33,940 nucleotides of DNA, from contig CAJUDU010000022.1 in NCBI GenBank assembly GCA_910584935.1, positions 1 through 33,940 on the forward strand, in the 5' to 3' direction. How positions within the stretch are numbered: position 1 is the stretch's first letter; each line of letters begins with the position of its first letter. The translations under genes and the position numbers were made by a program. Origin of the DNA: an uncultured Butyricicoccus sp. Its GTDB lineage: Bacteria; Bacillota; Clostridia; Oscillospirales; Butyricicoccaceae. Positions 8,527 to 15,745 of the stretch are shown here, piece by piece. Under the pieces are notes generated by a model, which saw nothing but the letters and a program-made list of their open reading frames with translations, searched no databases and was not told where the DNA came from.

Positions 8527-8600
8527 TGGCAGCCGAAGAAGGATTCGAACCCTCACAAACAGAGTCAGAGTCTGTCGTGCTACCTTTACACAATTCGGCT
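8527..8600 (-). tRNA. tRNA-Gln (anticodon CTG)
   Basis: On the minus strand a full cloverleaf is visible: acceptor AGCCGAA/TTCGGCT, a D arm, an anticodon stem ACAGA/TCTGT with loop CTCTGAC (anticodon CTG, reading CAG), T arm GAGGG-TTCGAAT-CCTTC, discriminator G and an encoded CCA (complement of 8527-8529). It is 74 nt and stands alone. It has its own consensus promoter and shares the nagA terminator. Confidence 0.95.
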
Positions 8601-8617
8601 ATCTGCTGACGAAGATT

Positions 8618-8646
8618 ATTATATCCAATCTACGACCAAATGTCAA
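8618..8646 (-). promoter_or_regulatory. Consensus promoter of tRNA-Gln
   Basis: On the minus strand a perfect TTGACA (8646-8641), a 17-bp spacer and a perfect TATAAT (8623-8618) lie 17 bp before the tRNA 5' end. This is a textbook strong sigma-A promoter. Confidence 0.9.
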
Positions 8647-8686
8647 CACTTAATTTTAAAAAATTTTAAAAAATCGCACAGTTTTT

Positions 8687-8715
8687 TTGACAAGGCAGGC
8701 GAAAAATTTTATAAA
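8687..8715 (+). promoter_or_regulatory. Promoter of typA
   Basis: TTGACA (8687-8692), a 17-bp spacer and TATAAA (8710-8715) leave a leader of about 85 nt before the typA start. It is divergent from the tRNA promoter, with the two -35 elements about 40 bp apart across an A/T-rich stretch. Confidence 0.8.
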
Positions 8716-8806
8716 TAAACAGGTGGAAATCAGCGCGAACAGGGGATATAATAATCTGTAAGCGAAAAAAGGAAAAGAACGATTTTTGTCCATATCAGGA
8801 GGCATT

Positions 8807-10621
8807 ATGGTTAGGAATGATTTAAGAAATATTGCAATTATCGCGCACGTTGACCATGGCAAAACCACTTTGGTTGACCAGATGTTAAAACAAGCTGGTA
8901 TTTTCCGCGAAAATCAGGTCGTGGAAGAACGTGTGATGGATTCCAACGATATCGAACGCGAACGCGGCATTACAATTTTAGCCAAAAACACCTCGGTACA
9001 TTACCAGGATGTGAAAATCAATATTGTGGATACGCCAGGCCATGCCGATTTTTCCGGCGAAGTGGAACGCATCCTGAAAATGGTGGATGGCGTAATCCTG
9101 CTGGTCGACGCCGCAGAAGGCCCCATGCCACAAACTCGTTTTGTACTGCAAAAAGCATTGGAATTTGGGCATAAAATCATTATTGTGGTGAATAAAATAG
9201 ATCGCCCAGATGCGCGGCTGAATGAAGTCGGCGACGAAGTGCTGGAATTGCTGCTTACCCTCGACGCAACAGATGAACAGCTTGACAGCCCCATTATTTA
9301 CTGCTCTGGGCGCGATGGCACCGCGTCTATGTCCCCCAATAAACCTGGGGTGGATTTGGTGCCGCTGTTTGACCAGATTTTGGAGCATATCCCCGCGCCC
9401 CATGTCGATATGGATGGTGAAACACAAATGCTGGTATCCTCTATCGATTATAATGATTATGTTGGACGCATTGGCATTGGGCGCATTGAACGCGGCAGTA
9501 TTAAAGTTGGCCAGCCAGTAACCATTTGTGATTACCATGGCAATATAAAGCCTTATGGCTCTAAAATTGTTTCGCTGTATGCCATTGAAGGCTTGGTGCG
9601 TACACCGGTGGACGAAATGAAAGCCGGTGATATTGCCTGCTTTTCTGGGATTGAAAATATCACCATCGGCGAAACCATTTGCGCCCATGGCGCAAATGAA
9701 CCACTGCCATTTGTCAAAATTTCTGAACCTACGGTTGAAATGACATTCTCTGTGAATGATTCGCCATTTGCCGGGCGTGAAGGCAAATTTGTCACTTCCC
9801 GCCATTTGCGTGACCGTTTGTTTAAAGAACTGCTGAAAGATGTATCCTTACGTGTGTCTGAAACTGACAGCACGGATAGTTTCCGGGTTGCTGGGCGCGG
9901 TGAAATGCATCTTTCCATTTTAATCGAAAACCTGCGCCGGGAAGGTTATGAATTCCAGGTTGGCGCGCCAAAAGCTATGATGCGTGAAATTGATGGCGTG
10001 AAATGTGAACCGATTGAACGGATGATTGCCGATGTGCCGCAGGATGCCGTCGGTTCTGTTATGGAAAAAATGGGTTCCCGCAAGGGCGAACTGATTTCCA
10101 TGAACCCAAAAGGTGACCGGATGCGCATTGAATTCCTCATCCCGGCACGCGGACTGTTTGGCTATCGCAGTGAATTTTTGACTGATACCAAAGGCGAAGG
10201 CGTGATGAGTTCGGTATTTTATGAATATCAGCCGCATAAAGGTGATATCCAAAAACGGTCTTTGGGTGCGCTGATTGCCTTTGAAACCGGCGAAGCCGTC
10301 ACTTATGGGTTATATAATGCGCAGGAACGTGGCACACTGTTTATCGGCGCAGGCACCGATGTTTATGAAGGTATGATTGTTGGTTGTACCCCCAAAGATG
10401 ATGATATTGCTGTCAATGTCTGTAAGAAAAAACAGCTTACCAATACCCGTGCCTCTGGTTCGGATGATGCGCTGCGGTTAATCCCGCCACGCGTGATGTC
10501 CATTGAAGCGGCGCTCGAATTTATCGGCGATGATGAGCTGCTGGAAATCACACCGAAAAGCCTGCGGATGCGCAAGAAAATCCTTTCCAACCAGCAGCGC
10601 ATGAAAAAACTGCATAGCTAA
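8807..10621 (+). CDS. typA: Ribosome-associated GTPase TypA/BipA
   Basis: TypA is a translational GTPase related to EF-G and LepA that helps ribosome assembly and growth under stress, notably cold. The 604-residue product starts at the ATG with AGGAGG 4 nt upstream; the frame is open further upstream from 8786 but without a ribosome binding site. Visible motifs are the G1 loop AHVDHGKTT near residue 12, RGITI in switch I, the G3 DTPGHADF and G4 NKID, then the EF-G-like beta barrel, domains III and V (GRGEMHLSILIENLRREGYE) and the TypA-specific C-terminal domain (YNAQERGTLFIGAGTDVYEGMI, given here in part as YNAQERGTLFIGAG). Length is normal and there is no anomaly. Confidence 0.95.
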   Translation: MVRNDLRNIAIIAHVDHGKTTLVDQMLKQAGIFRENQVVEERVMDSNDIERERGITILAKNTSVHYQDVKINIVDTPGHADFSGEVERILKMVDGVILLVDAAEGPMPQTRFVLQKALEFGHKIIIVVNKIDRPDARLNEVGDEVLELLLTLDATDEQLDSPIIYCSGRDGTASMSPNKPGVDLVPLFDQILEHIPAPHVDMDGETQMLVSSIDYNDYVGRIGIGRIERGSIKVGQPVTICDYHGNIKPYGSKIVSLYAIEGLVRTPVDEMKAGDIACFSGIENITIGETICAHGANEPLPFVKISEPTVEMTFSVNDSPFAGREGKFVTSRHLRDRLFKELLKDVSLRVSETDSTDSFRVAGRGEMHLSILIENLRREGYEFQVGAPKAMMREIDGVKCEPIERMIADVPQDAVGSVMEKMGSRKGELISMNPKGDRMRIEFLIPARGLFGYRSEFLTDTKGEGVMSSVFYEYQPHKGDIQKRSLGALIAFETGEAVTYGLYNAQERGTLFIGAGTDVYEGMIVGCTPKDDDIAVNVCKKKQLTNTRASGSDDALRLIPPRVMSIEAALEFIGDDELLEITPKSLRMRKKILSNQQRMKKLHS

Positions 10622-10692
10622 GCCGCTGTGCAGACTGTTTTCCAATTTATTTTGTTATTTATAAATTCATTATAAAAGGAGATCTATTGATC

Positions 10693-11073
10693 ATGAAAAA
10701 AGTTATCCAAAGTATGCTTGCGCCAGAAGCAATTGGCCCCTATTCCCAGGCGATTGAAATCAATGGGATGGTTTTTACCTCCGGACAAATCCCGCTGAAC
10801 CCAAAAACTGGTGAAATCGTTGGCGCTACCATTGAAGAGCAAACCGAACAGGTTATGCAAAACCTGAAAGCAGTTTTGGCACAAGCCAGCGTTGGTATGG
10901 ATCATGTGGTCAAAGCAACCTGCTATCTGGCTGACCTAGCTGATTTTGCTGCGTTTAACGCGGTATATGGCAAATACTTTGCGCAAAATGCACCTGCTCG
11001 TTCCTGCGTGCAGGTTGCCGCCCTGCCAAAGGGCGCAAAAGTGGAGGTTGAACTGGTTGCCACAAAGGCATAA
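10693..11073 (+). CDS. ridA: RidA family reactive intermediate/imine deaminase
   Basis: RidA (YjgF/YER057c/UK114) hydrolyses reactive enamine/imine products of PLP enzymes to ketoacids. The 126-residue protein has the family hallmarks APEAIGPYSQAI, SGQIPLNPKTGEIVG, a central EEQTEQVMQNLKAVL helix, and the C-terminal PARSCVQVAALPKGAKVEVE with the conserved substrate-binding Arg. The start is ATG 10693 (MKKVI, matching family starts). A TTG two codons earlier is nearer to the AAGGAG ribosome binding site and could also be used. The gene follows typA by 71 bp with no clear promoter, so it is probably cotranscribed. Confidence 0.93.
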   Translation: MKKVIQSMLAPEAIGPYSQAIEINGMVFTSGQIPLNPKTGEIVGATIEEQTEQVMQNLKAVLAQASVGMDHVVKATCYLADLADFAAFNAVYGKYFAQNAPARSCVQVAALPKGAKVEVELVATKA

Positions 11074-11093
11074 TCTCCCTCCCGGAAATGAAG

Positions 11094-11137
11094 AAAAACC
11101 CTGCCCTGGCGTTTTTGCCATAGGGCAGGGTTTTTTT
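11094..11137. terminator. Bidirectional terminator between ridA and immA
   Basis: The stem AAAAACCCTGCCCT (11094-11107) pairs with AGGGCAGGGTTTTT (11122-11135), and an inner GGC/GCC helix extends it. It is followed by a T run on the plus strand and, by symmetry, on the minus strand. It lies between two convergent genes. Confidence 0.9.
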
Positions 11138-11143
11138 ATTCCC

Positions 11144-11557
11144 TCATAACATATCATAAACGCGGCGAATGGCGGTTTCCGGCAAGCCGGTTGCCTGCAC
11201 CAGGCTCTGTACATCACAGCAGCCTTCTGGGCGTTCACTCAGCAGCAGTGCCGCTGAAAATAAATCCGCTTCCCGTTCCAATTTTTCATCCGTGTCATCC
11301 AAAAGCAGGGAGTTGATATCCCCATGCAGGATGGCATGGCCAAGTTCATGCCCACATACCGCCCGGCGGCGGCATGGCGGCAGACGGTCTGCCAGGTAAA
11401 TAATTGGATGCCCACGGTAACAATGGTAGAATCCTTCTACACTTTCAGGCAAATCACACAGGATTGTCAGGACGCCCATTTTTTCAGCCAATTTTTCCGG
11501 GTCATATTCATGATATAGAGCAATTAACTGATGAGCTTCCCGTTCTGCGCGTGTCAT
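11144..11557 (-). CDS. ImmA/IrrE family metalloendopeptidase
   Basis: This 137-residue protein has the zinc-protease motif HELGH (residues 70-74) and the third-ligand region EREADLFSAALLL (Glu96), diagnostic of ImmA/IrrE (PF06114). In ICEBs1 and phages, ImmA-type proteases cleave the partner ImmR/Xre repressor after DNA damage or other signals. The start codon overlaps the end of the xre gene by 4 bp (ATGA), the usual repressor-protease coupling. Its target is inferred to be the Xre protein at 11554-11928. No integrase or conjugation gene lies nearby, so this is not evidently part of an intact mobile element. Confidence 0.9.
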   Translation of the reverse strand: MTRAEREAHQLIALYHEYDPEKLAEKMGVLTILCDLPESVEGFYHCYRGHPIIYLADRLPPCRRRAVCGHELGHAILHGDINSLLLDDTDEKLEREADLFSAALLLSERPEGCCDVQSLVQATGLPETAIRRVYDML

Positions 11558-11928
11558 GGCATCATCTCCTCCTGGAGAACCAGCTCTGCGCCCAACCGCA
11601 TTGCCCGCACAATTTTTTCTACATCCGATTCGGATAATGGGTGTCCATGAAACATCAGCCCATCCCGCTGCCGGAGCTGTTTGTGGAACGTGCTGAGGAT
11701 TTCCCCAAGTTCACCGCCTTGTTCCTGTTCGCTGTCGTCGCGCGAAAGCAGCCAGTCGGTGCTGACCCCAAATAGCTCGCTGAGCTTATGCAGCACTGGA
11801 TATGGCGGTTCCCGCCGCCCTTGTTCATACATCCCAACCGCACTGGCGGAAACCCCCAGCCGGGCAGCCAGTTCGCTTTGTGTCATACGCGCGCCTGTGC
11901 GCAGCCGACGGATGCGTTCTCCCAGCAT
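11554..11928 (-). CDS. Xre/Cro-type helix-turn-helix repressor (ImmR-like)
   Basis: The 124-residue protein has an N-terminal HTH_3 domain (about residues 5-62: IRRLRTGARMTQSELAARLG, then VSASAVGMYEQGRREPPY) and a C-terminal region with no recognised fold, including LSESDVEKIVRAMRLG. An AAGGAG precedes the ATG by about 8 nt. It is cotranscribed with immA through an ATGA overlap. It is divergent from the operon at 12147-12697, and the same operator motif sits in the spacers of both promoters. It is therefore inferred to repress both itself and the divergent operon until cleaved. Confidence 0.9.
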   Translation of the reverse strand: MLGERIRRLRTGARMTQSELAARLGVSASAVGMYEQGRREPPYPVLHKLSELFGVSTDWLLSRDDSEQEQGGELGEILSTFHKQLRQRDGLMFHGHPLSESDVEKIVRAMRLGAELVLQEEMMP

Positions 11929-12000
11929 AATCTTTCACTCCTTTATTTTCCGGCGTATCCCGCAGGGAGCCAGCATACGCCGCATGACTCATCTGTAAAG

Positions 12001-12029
12001 ATGATAGCACACAAAACGTGGAAAGTCAA
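12001..12029 (-). promoter_or_regulatory. xre-immA promoter with an operator in its spacer
   Basis: On the minus strand TTGACT (12029-12024), a 17-bp spacer and TATCAT (12006-12001) form the promoter. The spacer contains the motif written on the plus strand as GCACACAAAACGTG (12007-12020), which recurs at 12062 and 12111. Position and repetition imply autorepression by the Xre protein. Confidence 0.8.
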
Positions 12030-12053
12030 GCGGCAAAATGTGTGATATTTTAC

Positions 12054-12082
12054 TTGACATCGCACGAAACGTGTTGTATTAT
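12054..12082 (+). promoter_or_regulatory. Divergent promoter of the small-helical/sigma-like operon with an operator in its spacer
   Basis: TTGACA (12054-12059), a 17-bp spacer and TATTAT (12077-12082). The spacer holds GCACGAAACGTG (12062-12073), a CACG/CGTG palindrome matching the motif in the opposing promoter. Repressor bound here would occlude RNA polymerase. Confidence 0.8.
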
Positions 12083-12110
12083 GAAAAATACACAAGAACA
12101 CAAAATCGAT

Positions 12111-12125
12111 GCACACAAAACGTGC
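12111..12125. promoter_or_regulatory. Third operator copy in the leader
   Basis: GCACACAAAACGTGC lies about 30 bp downstream of the plus-strand -10 and matches the copy at 12007-12020 over 14 bases. Three copies in about 120 bp suggest cooperative repression or a roadblock. Confidence 0.7.
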
Positions 12126-12146
12126 GATATGGGAAGGAGTTGCCGT

Positions 12147-12380
12147 ATGGCTAGGGAATTTTTACATTTAGATGAATTGGGTCAGCAATACCGCCGCAGT
12201 GCCGCTGCCATTGACCTGCGGATTATGCAGCTGAAATATCAGCTTTCCAAAACCGCTTCGCTGGAACTGCGCCGCCGTTTAAAGCACCGCATTGGGGCGC
12301 TGCACGTGCTTGCAAACGAAACCCGGAATACTAGCTATCATCTGACCTCTTATTATGCGGGAAAGGAACATATATGTTAA
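12147..12380 (+). CDS. Small helical protein of unknown function, first gene of an Xre-controlled operon
   Basis: The 77-residue product starts at an ATG with GGAAGGAG 7 nt upstream; the frame is open to 12018 but that extension crosses the promoter and operators. The sequence (starting MAREFLHLDELGQQYRRSAA, then basic helical segments such as ELRRRLKHRIGAL) looks all-alpha and may form a coiled coil. No family is recognised with certainty. It overlaps the next gene by 7 bp, so the two are coupled. A partner or anti-sigma-like role for the downstream HTH protein is possible but only inferred from position. Confidence 0.7.
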   Translation: MAREFLHLDELGQQYRRSAAAIDLRIMQLKYQLSKTASLELRRRLKHRIGALHVLANETRNTSYHLTSYYAGKEHIC

Positions 12381-12697
12381 CCCAGCGCCAAGCAGATCAC
12401 GCCGCGTTCGAGGATTATCTGCAATCGCTCCATGGGGATAACCGCGCATGGCGCATGGCATTTCGACAGGCATTTTTTGACGCAATGCGTCAGCAACTAA
12501 CAGCGCGGCAGTATGAAGCTTTGCGGCTGCACTTTTTAGAAGGCAAATCCCAACGGGATATTGCACAGTTATGGGGCGTTTCACCCTCTGTGGTTTGCAG
12601 GCATATTAAAAAGGCAAAACATCGCCTGCGGGTTATCCTTTCTTATAATTTGGAACTGCGTGCCCATTTCCCGCCTGAATGGCGGGAAATTGTTTGA
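12374..12697 (+). CDS. Sigma-70 region 4-like helix-turn-helix protein
   Basis: The 107-residue protein carries an HTH of the sigma-region-4 type in its second half (LTARQYEALRLHFLEGKSQR, then DIAQLWGVSPSVVCRHIKKA). There is no region 2, so it is unlikely to act as a full sigma factor. Similar small proteins are common in integrative elements and prophages of Firmicutes. AAGGAA precedes the ATG. Transcription is inferred to be blocked by the Xre repressor. Its last codons (PPEWREIV, stop) are the first of three 28-bp hairpin repeats. Confidence 0.8.
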   Translation: MLTQRQADHAAFEDYLQSLHGDNRAWRMAFRQAFFDAMRQQLTARQYEALRLHFLEGKSQRDIAQLWGVSPSVVCRHIKKAKHRLRVILSYNLELRAHFPPEWREIV

Positions 12698-12755
12698 TTC
12701 GCCTGAATGGCGGGAAATTGTTCAATCCGCCTGAATGGCGGGCATTGTTTTATTT
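12672..12755 (+). repeat. Three tandem 28-bp hairpin repeats overlapping the end of the sigma-like gene
   Basis: The 15-base core CGCCTGAATGGCGGG begins at 12672, 12700 and 12728, an exact period of 28. Each copy folds as CCGCC/GGCGG with loop TGAAT. The first copy encodes the last residues of the upstream protein; the last is followed by TTGTTTTATTTTTG and probably serves as the terminator. Because 28 is not a multiple of three, the copies do not extend the protein. Confidence 0.85.
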
Positions 12756-12865
12756 TTGCTTTTAAGGGATGAGAAACCTTTTTCATCTTGCCGCAAATCA
12801 CATAAATCCCTTCGTGCATAAAGTACACCCTATAAATTGGATGATTTCCCTTATGCGGAAAAGGC

Positions 12866-12894
12866 TTGCCAAGCCGCGGTCAAGATGGTACTAT
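12866..12894 (+). promoter_or_regulatory. Promoter of the glycosidase-thioesterase-MNT-HEPN unit
   Basis: TTGCCA (12866-12871), a 17-bp spacer and TACTAT (12889-12894) lie 53 bp before the start at 12948. The preceding stretch from 12756 has no gene that can be supported. Confidence 0.6.
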
Positions 12895-12947
12895 GATACT
12901 ATCAAGAGAAATCGTTTTGACTTCATAACAATAGGAGAAAAGGCACC

Positions 12948-14240
12948 ATGAAATTTTTACGACGGATTTTAACAGCAGCTCTATCCCTTGCACTGCTTGC
13001 ACCAGCCTGCGCACAGGCGGCAGAACCTGCCAATGATATGCGCGGTGTATGGGTTTCCAGTGTCTATAATCTGGATTACCCCTCTAAAGCTGGGCTTACT
13101 GTGGAGCAGCTGAAACAGGAAGCCGTGGATATCTTGGAAAATGCACGGTCTTGCGGGCTGAATACCATCTTTTTGCAGGTGCGCCCAACTTCAGACGCTT
13201 TGTATCCATCTGATATCTTCCCCTGGAGCCACTGGCTGACCGGTGCGCAGAGCACTGCCCCGGCTGACGGGTTCGACCCGCTCGAATTTTGGGTGACAGA
13301 AGCCCATAAACGTGGGCTGGAACTGCACGCATGGTTAAACCCATACCGCGTGACACGGGATAAAAACTGGGACACCTTAGACCCGAAAAACCCGGCAAAA
13401 ACCCATGAAAACTGGGCGGTAAAATATACAGATGACAATTATTATTATGACCCCGGCTTGCCGGAAGTGCGTCAGCTTGTTGTCGATGGCGCTGTGGAAA
13501 TTGTTAAAAACTATGATGTGGATGGCATCCATTTGGATGACTATTTCTATCCTGGTACAGATTTTAATGATGCCGCAACTTATCAGCAGTATGGTAGCGG
13601 ATTTGATAATATCGCCGATTGGCGGCGCGATAATGTCAACCAGCTGGTTGCCATGCTAGATAAATCACTGCATGAAGCGGATGCCGATATTGCGTTTGGT
13701 ATCAGCCCGGCAGGCGTTTGGGCAAATAAAACCACTGACCCACGTGGTTCAGATACACGCGGCGGCAATGAAAGTTATGCAAATGCTTATGCGGATAGCC
13801 TTGCTTGGATTGAAGCGGGTACCATTGATTATATTATCCCACAAATTTATTGGGAAATCGGACATAAAGCCGCTGATTTCGCTACCCTCACCGATTGGTG
13901 GGCAGAACATACTAAAAATACGGATGTGAAACTTTATATCGGCATTGCTGCATATAAGTGCCATGATAACAAAACACCTACTTGGAAGGATACCACACAT
14001 ATTTTTGATTCCTTGGACTATTTATCCAAAAACACAGCGGTGTCTGGCGCGGTATTCTTCCGTTATGGTTCACTGGAAGAAGTGGACGGCTTGCAGCAAC
14101 AGCTAATGGACTGGTATAAAGTGGAGCACCAGCCTGACCATCCCGCGGAAAGTACCGATATCCCGGAAAATGCGTTTCCTGTGGCTGCGACAGGTTTTGC
14201 AGGAATCTTTACAATGTTTATCAGCGCAATTGCACGGTAA
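12948..14240 (+). CDS. Secreted glycosyl hydrolase-like family 10 (GHL10/DUF187) protein
   Basis: This 430-residue protein has an N-terminal signal peptide (MKFLRRILTAALSLALLAPA, predicted cleavage after AQA). The GHL10 TIM-barrel follows: MRGVWVSSVYNLDYPS, FLQVRPTSDALYPS, ELHAWLNPYRV, the acidic strand DVDGIHLDDYFYP, FGISPAGVWAN, and YIIPQIYWE. The family includes YngK-like proteins thought to act on cell-wall or N-acetylated polysaccharides. The catalytic acids are inferred to be in HLDDYF and QIYWE. An unusual hydrophobic stretch ends the protein (AATGFAGIFTMFISAIAR) and could be a membrane tail. AGGAGAAAAGG precedes the ATG. The thioesterase gene follows after 12 bp. Confidence 0.88.
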   Translation: MKFLRRILTAALSLALLAPACAQAAEPANDMRGVWVSSVYNLDYPSKAGLTVEQLKQEAVDILENARSCGLNTIFLQVRPTSDALYPSDIFPWSHWLTGAQSTAPADGFDPLEFWVTEAHKRGLELHAWLNPYRVTRDKNWDTLDPKNPAKTHENWAVKYTDDNYYYDPGLPEVRQLVVDGAVEIVKNYDVDGIHLDDYFYPGTDFNDAATYQQYGSGFDNIADWRRDNVNQLVAMLDKSLHEADADIAFGISPAGVWANKTTDPRGSDTRGGNESYANAYADSLAWIEAGTIDYIIPQIYWEIGHKAADFATLTDWWAEHTKNTDVKLYIGIAAYKCHDNKTPTWKDTTHIFDSLDYLSKNTAVSGAVFFRYGSLEEVDGLQQQLMDWYKVEHQPDHPAESTDIPENAFPVAATGFAGIFTMFISAIAR

Positions 14241-14252
14241 AGGGGCAGGAAA

Positions 14253-15005
14253 ATGACCAATCAAGGGCTTGCTGTTTATGAAAATGGATATCCGGTGACA
14301 TTTGGGCATATTGATAACCGTGGGATTGCACGCCCCTCGGCACTCTTTGATATGATGCAGGATGCCGCTACTGCCCATGCGGAAACGCTGCACCTCAGCT
14401 CACAGGATTTGGGGGCGTTTTGGGTGCTGTCCCGGCTGCATTGTACGGTTTGCCGTCCGGTTTACCCGCATGAAACCATTGATATCCGCACTTGGTGCGC
14501 CGGCATTAAGGGTGCAACCTGGCTGCGTGCGTTTGCACTCAGTATTGATGGGCAGCAAATCGGGCAGGCAATTTCTTCATGGGTCGTGCTGGATTGGGCT
14601 GACCACCACATCATACGCCCAAACCGTATCCCGGCTGCACAGGATTATATGGAACTTGCAAAAAAAGAATGCCCGCCTATCCCTGGCAAATTAACTTGCG
14701 GGCAGACGGTTCCCCATCATGTGCATACAGTGCGATATTCTGACCTCGATATCAATGGGCATATGAATAATGTGAAAATTGTGGACGTTGTATGCGATGG
14801 GCTGGAACTTGACCGGCTGCAAAACCAGTTTGTTTCTGAAATCCAAGTGAATTATACTTCGGAATGTATGCCGGGGGAAGAAATCCTGATATCGGCTGGC
14901 AATGCGGCAGATGGCTGCCGGTACCTGTTCGGGCAAGCGGGCAGCCAGCCGCGGTTTGAAGCAATGGCCAAACTATCCGCATGGGCAAAGAAGGAGGAAA
15001 ACTGA
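14253..15005 (+). CDS. Acyl-ACP thioesterase
   Basis: The 250-residue protein has two hot-dog repeats. The N-terminal one contains GHIDNRGIARPSALFDMMQD and WVLSRLHCTVCRPVYPHETI; the C-terminal one contains VRYSDLDINGHMNNVKIVD and the late EIQVNYTSECMPGEEI. The Asp-Asn-His-type active site of FatA/bacterial acyl-ACP thioesterases (PF01643) maps to the DINGHMNN loop. Such enzymes release free fatty acids from acyl carrier protein. It lies 12 bp after the glycosidase gene with an AGGAAAA site and 2 bp before the nucleotidyltransferase-like gene, implying one operon; a functional link with either neighbour is not obvious. Confidence 0.88.
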   Translation: MTNQGLAVYENGYPVTFGHIDNRGIARPSALFDMMQDAATAHAETLHLSSQDLGAFWVLSRLHCTVCRPVYPHETIDIRTWCAGIKGATWLRAFALSIDGQQIGQAISSWVVLDWADHHIIRPNRIPAAQDYMELAKKECPPIPGKLTCGQTVPHHVHTVRYSDLDINGHMNNVKIVDVVCDGLELDRLQNQFVSEIQVNYTSECMPGEEILISAGNAADGCRYLFGQAGSQPRFEAMAKLSAWAKKEEN

Positions 15006-15007
15006 CG

Positions 15008-15313
15008 ATGGAACAGCAAAATGCTCTGCTGCGCAGCATCCTTGCGCTGTGCAGCCCGGAAAAAGTAATCCTGCATGGCTCCAAACGCGGGCTGGTCAGC
15101 GGTAAGCTGAAAACTGCCAGCGTCTGTATGGTCGTGCCGGAATGTGACAAAAAGGCGCTGCTGAACCGGTTATATCTGGAACTGCCGCTCGATGTGCAAG
15201 TGAATATCAATTTGTATACCCACGATGAATGGGAAGAGCTTTGCCAAGACCCGGACAGTTATGCGTCATGGATTCGTGAGAAGGGAACGGTGCTATATGA
15301 GCCGCAGCCGTAA
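15008..15313 (+). CDS. Degenerate MNT-type nucleotidyltransferase domain protein
   Basis: This 101-residue protein starts at an ATG with AAGGAGG 9 nt upstream. It resembles minimal nucleotidyltransferases: a helical N-terminus, then VILHGSKRG where active members have FGSRARG, and a C-terminal NLYTHDEWEEL followed by the IREKGTVLY strand typical of the family. The strand that should carry the catalytic DxD reads ASVCMVVP with no aspartate, so nucleotidyl transfer is unlikely. It overlaps the following HEPN gene by 17 bp, as in MNT/HEPN toxin-antitoxin or RNase modules. Inference: a non-catalytic partner of the HEPN protein. Confidence 0.65.
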   Translation: MEQQNALLRSILALCSPEKVILHGSKRGLVSGKLKTASVCMVVPECDKKALLNRLYLELPLDVQVNINLYTHDEWEELCQDPDSYASWIREKGTVLYEPQP

Positions 15314-15737
15314 AGGCGCGCGCGATAGTATGTATTATTACAAATGGCTGGACAAAGCGCTTTGTGATTTACAAGCAGCGCGTATCCTAATGACTTGGGG
15401 CGGGGACCCGCCAAATATCGCTTTCCATTGCCAGCAGGCAATCGAAAAAGCGTTAAAAGGTTATTTGTTATTCCGTACAGGCCGCCATTATGATGGACAT
15501 AATTTAACCTATTTATGCCGTCAGGCGGCACAAGTAGAAGATTTCTTCATGGAATGGTTAGATGAAAGTGCAGCCCTCAACAATTTATACATTGAAACCC
15601 GATATCCAACTGACTTACCGCTTTTGCTGGATGAACGCGCTGTGCGCAGTTATCAGGTGATGGCGGAAGATATGTTCGCTGCCATCCGGCAGGAACTTTA
15701 TGAGGGCGGACGCCCTCACCGGATTAAAAAAGATTGA
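15297..15737 (+). CDS. HEPN domain protein
   Basis: The 146-residue product from ATG 15297 (AAGGGAACGG upstream) has the PF05168 HEPN pattern: DKALCDLQAARILM in helix 1, IAFHCQQAIEKALKGYL in helix 2, HYDGHNLTYLCRQA in helix 3, and the late LYIETRYPTD motif common in this subfamily. A start at 15330 is also possible. HEPN proteins paired with MNT proteins are often toxins or RNases; the R-x-x-x-x-H nuclease motif is not clearly placed here, although an Arg...His run (RTGRHYDGH) exists. It overlaps the MNT-like gene and is the last gene before a strong terminator. Confidence 0.8.
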   Translation: MSRSRKGARDSMYYYKWLDKALCDLQAARILMTWGGDPPNIAFHCQQAIEKALKGYLLFRTGRHYDGHNLTYLCRQAAQVEDFFMEWLDESAALNNLYIETRYPTDLPLLLDERAVRSYQVMAEDMFAAIRQELYEGGRPHRIKKD

Positions 15738-15745
15738 TATAAGAA

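Noticed and set aside
8978..9805. Antisense 275-residue frame within typA
   Set aside because: It is the complement of a strongly conserved GTPase gene; its composition (many Asn, His, Phe) is that of an antisense frame.
11144..12697. Prophage or integrative element
   Set aside because: Only the regulatory genes are present; no integrase, structural, conjugation or attachment-site signals were found in the flanks.
12672..12755. CRISPR-like short repeats
   Set aside because: The 28-bp period has no unique spacers; the units are contiguous hairpins tied to a coding end and a T run.
12769..12951. 60-residue frame upstream of the glycosidase gene
   Set aside because: It crosses the predicted promoter and has no ribosome binding site or family resemblance.
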